A stretch of DNA of 64,000 bases from Bombus terrestris (taxonomy: Eukaryota > Arthropoda > Insecta > Hymenoptera > Apidae): the NCBI RefSeq assembly GCF_910591885.1, contig NW_025963618.1:124001-188000 (forward strand), in the 5' to 3' direction. Positions within the stretch are counted from its first letter, which is position 1. Each line of letters begins with the position of its first letter. Positions 53,910 through 61,151 of the stretch are shown piece after piece. The notes under the pieces are model-generated. The model was not told the DNA's origin. It did not search any database and saw only the letters and a program-made list of their open reading frames with translations. The translations under genes were made by a program, and so were the position numbers.

Positions 53910-54206
53910 TGTCCTACGTTGTCCCACGTTGTCCCACGTTGTCCCACGTTGTCCCACGTCTCACGTTGTCCCACGGTTTCCAACGGTGTCCCACGTTGTC
54001 CCACGTTGTCCCACGGTGTCCAACGATGTCCAACGGTGTCCAACGGTGTCCCACGGTGTCCCACGTTGTCCCACGTTGTCCCACGTTGTCCAACGGTGTC
54101 CCACGATGTCCAACGATGTCCAACGATGTCCAACGGTGTCCAACGGTGTCCCACGTTGTCCCACGTTGTCCCACGTTGTCCCACGGTGTCCAACGATGTC
54201 CAACGG
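53910..54206 (+). repeat. Duplicated block carrying a 7-bp unit (partner 58,916-59,212)
   Basis: Matches 58,916-59,212 at 5,006 bp. Shared features are TGTCCTACGT (53,910/58,916), the 7-bp unit CTCACGT (53,960/58,966) and the TTTCCAACGG that follows it (53,977/58,983). The copies part at 54,207/59,213. Sharing the same odd-length unit shows common descent rather than two slips. Confidence 0.92.
53960..53966 (+). repeat. 7-bp unit: three-base register slip
   Basis: The unit is CTCACGT, best explained as TGTCTCACGT that has lost its first three bases. Units start at positions ending in 0 before it and in 7 after it. Confidence 0.95.
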
Positions 54207-54316
54207 TGTCCCACGTTGTCCAACGGTGTCCCACGTTGTCCCACGTTGTCCCACGTTGTCCCACGATGTCCCACGTTGTCCAACGATGTCCAACGGTGTC
54301 CCACGTTGTCCCACGT

Positions 54317-55436
54317 TGTCCTACGTTGTCCCACGTTGTCCCACGTTGTCCCACGTTTTCCCACGTTGTCCCACGTTGTCCCACGTTGTCCCACGTTGTC
54401 CCACGTTGTCCCACGTTGTCCCACGTTGTCCCACGTTGTCCCACGTTGTCCCACGTTGTCCAACGATGTCCAACGGAGTCCAACGATGTCCAACGATGTC
54501 CAACGGTGTCCCACGATGTCCAACGATGTCCAACGATGTCCAACGGTGTCCAACGGTGTCCCACGTTGTCCCACGTTGTCCCACGTTGTCCCACGGTGTC
54601 CAACGATGTCCAACGGTGTCCAACGGTGTCCCACGGTGTCCAACGGTGTCCCACGTTGTCCCACGTTGTCCCACGTTGTCCCACGTTGTCCCACGTTGTC
54701 CCACGTTGTCCAACGATGTCCAACGGTGTCCCACGTTGTCCCACGTTGTCCCACGGTGTCCCACGTTGTCCCACGTTGTCCCACGTTGTCCCACGTTGTC
54801 CCACGTTGTCCCACGTTGTCCCACGTTGTCCCACGTTGTCCCACGTTGTCCCACGTTGTCCCACGTTGTCCCACGTTGTCCCACGTTGTCCCACGTTGTC
54901 CCACGTTGTCCCACGTTGTCCCACGTTGTCCCACGTTGTCCCACGGTGTCCAACGGTGTCCAACGGTGTCCAACGGTGTCCAACGGTGTCCAACGGTGTC
55001 CAACGATGTCCAACGGTGTCCAACGGTGTCCCACGGTGTCCAACGGTGTCCAACGGTGTCCCACGGTGTCCAACGGTGTCCCACGTTGTCCCACGTTGTC
55101 CCACGTTGTCCCACGTTGTCCCACGTTGTCCCACGTTGTCCCACGTTGTCCCACGTTGTCCCACGTTGTCCCACGTTGTCCCACGTTGTCCCACGGTGTC
55201 CAACGGTGTCCAACGGTGTCCAACGGTGTCCAACGGTGTCCCACGGTGTCCAACGGTGTCCCACGTTGTCCCACGTTGTCCCACGTTGTCCCACGATGTC
55301 CCACGTTGTCCAACGATGTCCAACGGTGTCCAACGATGTCCAACGGTGTCCAACGGTGTCCCACGGTGTCCCAGGTTGTCCCACGTTGTCCCACGTTGTC
55401 CCACGTTGTCCCACGTTGTCCCACGTTGTCCCACGT
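54317..55436 (+). repeat. 1.1-kb duplicated block, copy 1 (partner 56,227-57,336)
   Basis: Offset 1,910 bp, then 1,900 bp. Shared units are TGTCCTACGT (54,317/56,227), a unit beginning AGTCC (54,477/56,387), an isolated TGTCCCACGG leading an 18- or 17-unit TGTCCCACGT run (54,747/56,657) and TGTCCCAGGT (55,367/57,267). A related but shortened version lies at about 59,180-60,000, with the TGTCCCACGG and its run at 59,343 but without TGTCCCAGGT. Confidence 0.9.
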
Positions 55437-56226
55437 TGTCCAACGGTGTCCCACGTTGTCCCACGTTGTCCTACGTTGTCCCACGTTGTCCCACGTTGTC
55501 CCACGTTGTCCCACGTTGTCCCACGTTGTCCTACGTTGTCCCACGTTGTCCCACGTTGTCCCACGTTGTCCCACGTTGTCCCACGGTGTCCAACGGTGTC
55601 CCACGGTGTCCAACGGTGTCCAACGATGTCCAACGGTGTCCCACGTTGTCCCACGTTGTCCTACGTTGTCCCACGTTGTCCCACGTTGTCCCACGTTGTC
55701 CCACGTTGTCCCACGTTGTCCCACGGTGTCCAACGGTGTCCCACGTTGTCCCACGTTGTCCCACGGTGTCCAACGATGTCCAACGGTGTCCAACGATGTC
55801 CAACGGTGTCCAACGGTGTCCCACGGTGTCCAACGGTGTCCAACGGTGTCCCACGGTGTCCAACGGTGTCCCACGTTGTCCCACGTTGTCCCACGTTGTC
55901 CCACGATGTCCCACGTTGTCCAACGCTGTCCAACGGTGTCCCACGTTGTCCCACATTGTCCTACGTTGTCCCACGTTGTCCCACGTTGTCCCACGTTGTC
56001 CCACGTTGTCCCACGGTGTCCAACGGTGTCCCACGGTGTCCAACGGTGTCCCACGTTGTCCCACGTTGTCCCACGTTGTCCCACGTTGTCCCACGATGTC
56101 CCACGTTGTCCAACGGTGTCCAACGGTGTCCAACGGTGTCCAACGATGTCCAACGATGTCCAACGATGTCCAACGGTGTCCAACGATGTCCAACGATGTC
56201 CAACGGTGTCCCACGTTGTCCCACGT

Positions 56227-57336
56227 TGTCCTACGTTGTCCCACGTTGTCCCACGTTGTCCCACGTTTTCCCACGTTGTCCCACGTTGTCCCACGTTGTC
56301 CCACGTTGTCCCACGTTGTCCCACGTTGTCCCACGTTGTCCCACGTTGTCCCACGTTGTCCCACGTTGTCCAACGATGTCCAACGGAGTCCAACGATGTC
56401 CAACGATGTCCAACGGTGTCCCACGATGTCCAACGATGTCCAACGATGTCCAACGGTGTCCAACGGTGTCCCACGTTGTCCCACGTTGTCCCACGTTGTC
56501 CCACGGTGTCCAACGATGTCCAACGGTGTCCAACGGTGTCCCACGGTGTCCAACGGTGTCCCACGTTGTCCCACGTTGTCCCACGTTGTCCCACGTTGTC
56601 CCACGTTGTCCCACGTTGTCCAACGATGTCCAACGGTGTCCCACGTTGTCCCACGTTGTCCCACGGTGTCCCACGTTGTCCCACGTTGTCCCACGTTGTC
56701 CCACGTTGTCCCACGTTGTCCCACGTTGTCCCACGTTGTCCCACGTTGTCCCACGTTGTCCCACGTTGTCCCACGTTGTCCCACGTTGTCCCACGTTGTC
56801 CCACGTTGTCCCACGTTGTCCCACGTTGTCCCACGTTGTCCCACGGTGTCCAACGATGTCCAACGGTGTCCAACGGTGTCCAACGGTGTCCAACGGTGTC
56901 CAACGATGTCCAACGGTGTCCAACGGTGTCCCACGGTGTCCAACGGTGTCCAACGGTGTCCCACGGTGTCCAACGGTGTCCCACGTTGTCCCACGTTGTC
57001 CCACGTTGTCCCACGTTGTCCCACGTTGTCCCACGTTGTCCCACGTTGTCCCACGTTGTCCCACGTTGTCCCACGTTGTCCCACGTTGTCCCACGGTGTC
57101 CAACGGTGTCCAACGGTGTCCAACGGTGTCCAACGGTGTCCCACGGTGTCCAACGGTGTCCCACGTTGTCCCACGTTGTCCCACGTTGTCCCACGATGTC
57201 CCACGTTGTCCAACGATGTCCAACGGTGTCCAACGATGTCCAACGGTGTCCAACGGTGTCCCACGGTGTCCCAGGTTGTCCCACGTTGTCCCACGTTGTC
57301 CCACGTTGTCCCACGTTGTCCCACGTTGTCCCACGT
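56227..57336 (+). repeat. 1.1-kb duplicated block, copy 2 (partner 54,317-55,436)
   Basis: Second copy, with one TGTCCCACGT fewer in the long run at 56,667-56,836. The copies part at 57,337, where this one continues with TGTCCCACGT and copy 1 has TGTCCAACGG. Confidence 0.9.
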
Positions 57337-57396
57337 TGTCCCACGTTGTCCCACGTTGTCCCACGTTGTCCCACGTTGTCCCACGTTGTCCCACGT

Positions 57397-58455
57397 TGTC
57401 TCACGTTGTCCCACGGTGTCCAACGGTGTCCAACGGTGTCCAACGGTGTCCAACGATGTCCAACGGTGTCCAACGGTGTCCCACGGTGTCCAACGGTGTC
57501 CAACGGTGTCCCACGGTGTCGAACGGTGTCCCACGTTGTCCCACGTTGTCCCACGTTGTCCCACGATGTCCCACGTTGTCCAACGATGTCCAACGGTGTC
57601 CCACGTTGTCCCACGTTGTCCTACGTTGTCCCACGTTGTCCCACGTTGTCCCACGTTGTCCCACGTTGTCCCACGGTGTCCAACGGTGTCCAACGATGTC
57701 CAACGGTGTCCAACGGTGTCCCACGTTGTCCCACGTTGTCCCACGGTGTCCAACGATGTCCAACGGTGTCCCACGTTGTCCCACGTTGTCCGACGTTGTC
57801 CCACGTTGTCCCACGTTGTTCCATGGTTTCCCACGTTGTCCCACGTTGTCCCACGTTGTCCCACGTTGTCCCACGTTGTCCCACGTTGTCCCACGTTGTC
57901 CCACGTTGTCCCACGGTGTCCAACGGTGTCCAACGGTGTCCAACGGTGTCCAACGATGTCCAACGGTGTCCAACGGTGTCCCACGGTGTCCAACGGTGTC
58001 CAACGGTGTCCCACGGTGTCCAACGGTGTCCCACGTTGTCCCACGTTGTCCCACGTTGTCCCACGTTGTCCCACGATGTCCCACGTTGTCCAACGATGTC
58101 CAACGGTGTCCCACGTTGTCCCACGTTGTCCTACGTTGTCCCACGTTGTCCCACGTTGTCCCACGTTGTCCCACGTTGTCCCACGGTGTCCAACGGTGTC
58201 CCACGGTGTCCAACGGTGTCCCACGTTGTCCCACGTTGTCCCACGTTGTCCCACGTTGTCCCACGTTGTCCAACGGTGTCCCACGGTGTCCAACGGTGTC
58301 CCACGTTGTCCCACGTTTACCACGTTGTCCCACGTTGTCCCACGTTGTCCCACGTTGTCCCACGTTGTCCCACGGTGTCCAACGGTGTCCAACGATGTCC
58401 AACGGTGTCCAACGGTGTCCCACGATGTCCACCGATGTCCAACGGTGTCCAACGG
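57397..58455 (+). repeat. Duplicated block carrying TTACCACGT (partner 60,093-61,151)
   Basis: Offset exactly 2,696 bp. Shared units are TGTCTCACGT (57,397/60,093), TGTCCTACGT (57,617/60,313 and 58,127/60,823), TGTTCCATGG with TTTCCCACGT (57,817/60,513), the 9-bp unit TTACCACGT (58,317/61,013) and TGTCCACCGA (58,426/61,122). The odd offset results from the register slips between the copies. This block carries the only two domain A markers found in domain B. Confidence 0.92.
58317..58325 (+). repeat. 9-bp unit TTACCACGT: register slip
   Basis: One base shorter than TGTCCCACGT and also changed in sequence (a deletion plus a change to A). Register moves from positions ending in 7 to positions ending in 6. 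Its copy is at 61,013. Confidence 0.95.
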
Positions 58456-58915
58456 TGTCCAACGATGTCCAACGGTGTCCAACGGTGTCCCACGATGTCC
58501 ACCGATGTCCAACGGTGTCCAACGGTGTCCAACGGTGTCCAACGGTGTCCAACGATGTCCAACGATGTCCAACGATGTCCAACGGTGTCCCACGTTGTCC
58601 CACGTTGTCCCACGTTGTCCCACGGTGTCCCACGTTGTCCCACGTTGTCCCACGTTGTCCCACGGTGTCCAACGGTGTCCAACGGTGTCCAACGGTGTCC
58701 AACGGTGTCCAACGGTGTCCAACGGTGTCCAACGGTGTCCAACGATGTCCAACGGTGTCCAACGGTGTCCCACGGTGTCCAACGGTGTCCAACGGTGTCC
58801 CACGGTGTCCAACGGTGTCCCACGTTGTCCCACGTTGTCCCACGTTGTCCCACGTTGTCCCACGATGTCCCACGTTGTCCAACGATGTCCAACGGTGTCC
58901 CACGTTGTCCCACGT

Positions 58916-59212
58916 TGTCCTACGTTGTCCCACGTTGTCCCACGTTGTCCCACGTTGTCCCACGTCTCACGTTGTCCCACGGTTTCCAACGGTGTCCCAC
59001 GTTGTCCCACGTTGTCCCACGGTGTCCAACGATGTCCAACGGTGTCCAACGGTGTCCCACGGTGTCCCACGTTGTCCCACGTTGTCCCACGTTGTCCAAC
59101 GGTGTCCCACGATGTCCAACGATGTCCAACGATGTCCAACGGTGTCCAACGGTGTCCCACGTTGTCCCACGTTGTCCCACGTTGTCCCACGGTGTCCAAC
59201 GATGTCCAACGG
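58916..59212 (+). repeat. Duplicated block carrying a 7-bp unit (partner 53,910-54,206)
   Basis: Second copy at 5,006 bp, including CTCACGT at 58,966 and TTTCCAACGG just after it. Confidence 0.92.
58966..58972 (+). repeat. 7-bp unit CTCACGT: register slip, copy of 53,960
   Basis: Identical to the short unit at 53,960, with the same neighbours on both sides. Register moves to positions ending in 3. Confidence 0.95.
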
Positions 59213-60092
59213 TGTCCAACGGTGTCCCACGGTGTCCAACGGTGTCCCACGTTGTCCCACGTTGTCCCACGTTGTCCCACGTTGTCCCACGTTGTCCCAC
59301 GTTGTCCAACGATGTCCAACGGTGTCCCACGTTGTCCCACGTTGTCCCACGGTGTCCCACGTTGTCCCACGTTGTCCCACGTTGTCCCACGTTGTCCCAC
59401 GTTGTCCCACGTTGTCCCACGTTGTCCCACGTTGTCCCACGTTGTCCCACGTTGTCCCACGTTGTCCCACGTTGTCCCACGTTGTCCCACGTTGTCCCAC
59501 GTTGTCCCACGTTGTCCCACGTTGTCCCACGTTGTCCCACGGTGTCCAACGGTGTCCAACGGTGTCCAACGGTGTCCAACGGTGTCCAACGGTGTCCAAC
59601 GATGTCCAACGGTGTCCAACGGTGTCCCACGGTGTCCAACGGTGTCCAACGGTGTCCCACGGTGTCCAACGGTGTCCCACGTTGTCCCACGTTGTCCCAC
59701 GTTGTCCCACGTTGTCCCACGTTGTCCCACGTTGTCCCACGTTGTCCCACGTTGTCCCACGTTGTCCCACGTTGTCCCACGTTGTCCCACGGTGTCCAAC
59801 GGTGTCCAACGGTGTCCAACGGTGTCCAACGGTGTCCCACGGTGTCCAACGGTGTCCCACGTTGTCCCACGTTGTCCCACGTTGTCCCACGATGTCCCAC
59901 GTTGTCCAACGATGTCCAACGGTGTCCAACGATGTCCAACGGTGTCCAACGGTGTCCCACGGTGTCCCACGTTGTCCCACGTTGTCCCACGTTGTCCCAC
60001 GTTGTCCCACGTTGTCCAACGTTGTCCCACGTTGTCCCACGTTGTCCCACGTTGTCCCACGTTGTCCCACGTTGTCCCACGTTGTCCCACGT

Positions 60093-61151
60093 TGTCTCAC
60101 GTTGTCCCACGGTGTCCAACGGTGTCCAACGGTGTCCAACGGTGTCCAACGATGTCCAACGGTGTCCAACGGTGTCCCACGGTGTCCAACGGTGTCCAAC
60201 GGTGTCCCACGGTGTCCAACGGTGTCCCACGTTGTCCCACGTTGTCCCACGTTGTCCCACGATGTCCCACGTTGTCCAACGATGTCCAACGGTGTCCCAC
60301 GTTGTCCCACGTTGTCCTACGTTGTCCCACGTTGTCCCACGTTGTCCCACGTTGTCCCACGTTGTCCCACGGTGTCCAACGGTGTCCAACGATGTCCAAC
60401 GGTGTCCAACGGTGTCCCACGTTGTCCCACGTTGTCCCACGGTGTCCAACGATGTCCAACGGTGTCCCACGTTGTCCCACGTTGTCCGACGTTGTCCCAC
60501 GTTGTCCCACGTTGTTCCATGGTTTCCCACGTTGTCCCACGTTGTCCCACGTTGTCCCACGTTGTCCCACGTTGTCCCACGTTGTCCCACGTTGTCCCAC
60601 GTTGTCCCACGGTGTCCAACGGTGTCCAACGGTGTCCAACGGTGTCCAACGATGTCCAACGGTGTCCAACGGTGTCCCACGGTGTCCAACGGTGTCCAAC
60701 GGTGTCCCACGGTGTCCAACGGTGTCCCACGTTGTCCCACGTTGTCCCACGTTGTCCCACGTTGTCCCACGATGTCCCACGTTGTCCAACGATGTCCAAC
60801 GGTGTCCCACGTTGTCCCACGTTGTCCTACGTTGTCCCACGTTGTCCCACGTTGTCCCACGTTGTCCCACGTTGTCCCACGGTGTCCAACGGTGTCCCAC
60901 GGTGTCCAACGGTGTCCCACGTTGTCCCACGTTGTCCCACGTTGTCCCACGTTGTCCCACGTTGTCCAACGGTGTCCCACGGTGTCCAACGGTGTCCCAC
61001 GTTGTCCCACGTTTACCACGTTGTCCCACGTTGTCCCACGTTGTCCCACGTTGTCCCACGTTGTCCCACGGTGTCCAACGGTGTCCAACGATGTCCAACG
61101 GTGTCCAACGGTGTCCCACGATGTCCACCGATGTCCAACGGTGTCCAACGG
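60093..61151 (+). repeat. Duplicated block carrying TTACCACGT (partner 57,397-58,455)
   Basis: Second copy at 2,696 bp. It has one TGTCCACCGA where copy 1 continues into a second (58,496), so copy 1 probably gained about 70 bp by a local duplication after the copies separated. Confidence 0.9.
61013..61021 (+). repeat. 9-bp unit TTACCACGT: register slip, copy of 58,317
   Basis: Same odd unit and neighbours as 58,317. After it units start at positions ending in 2, and this holds to the end of the window. Confidence 0.95.

Noticed and set aside
54757..54936. Low-complexity sequencing or assembly error in the long TGTCCCACGT runs
   Set aside because: The runs have related copies at 56,667 and 59,353 with distinct neighbours and slightly different lengths (18, 17 and 18 units), which suits true duplicated DNA better than a collapse or stutter. 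Assembly error in copy number still cannot be excluded from sequence alone.
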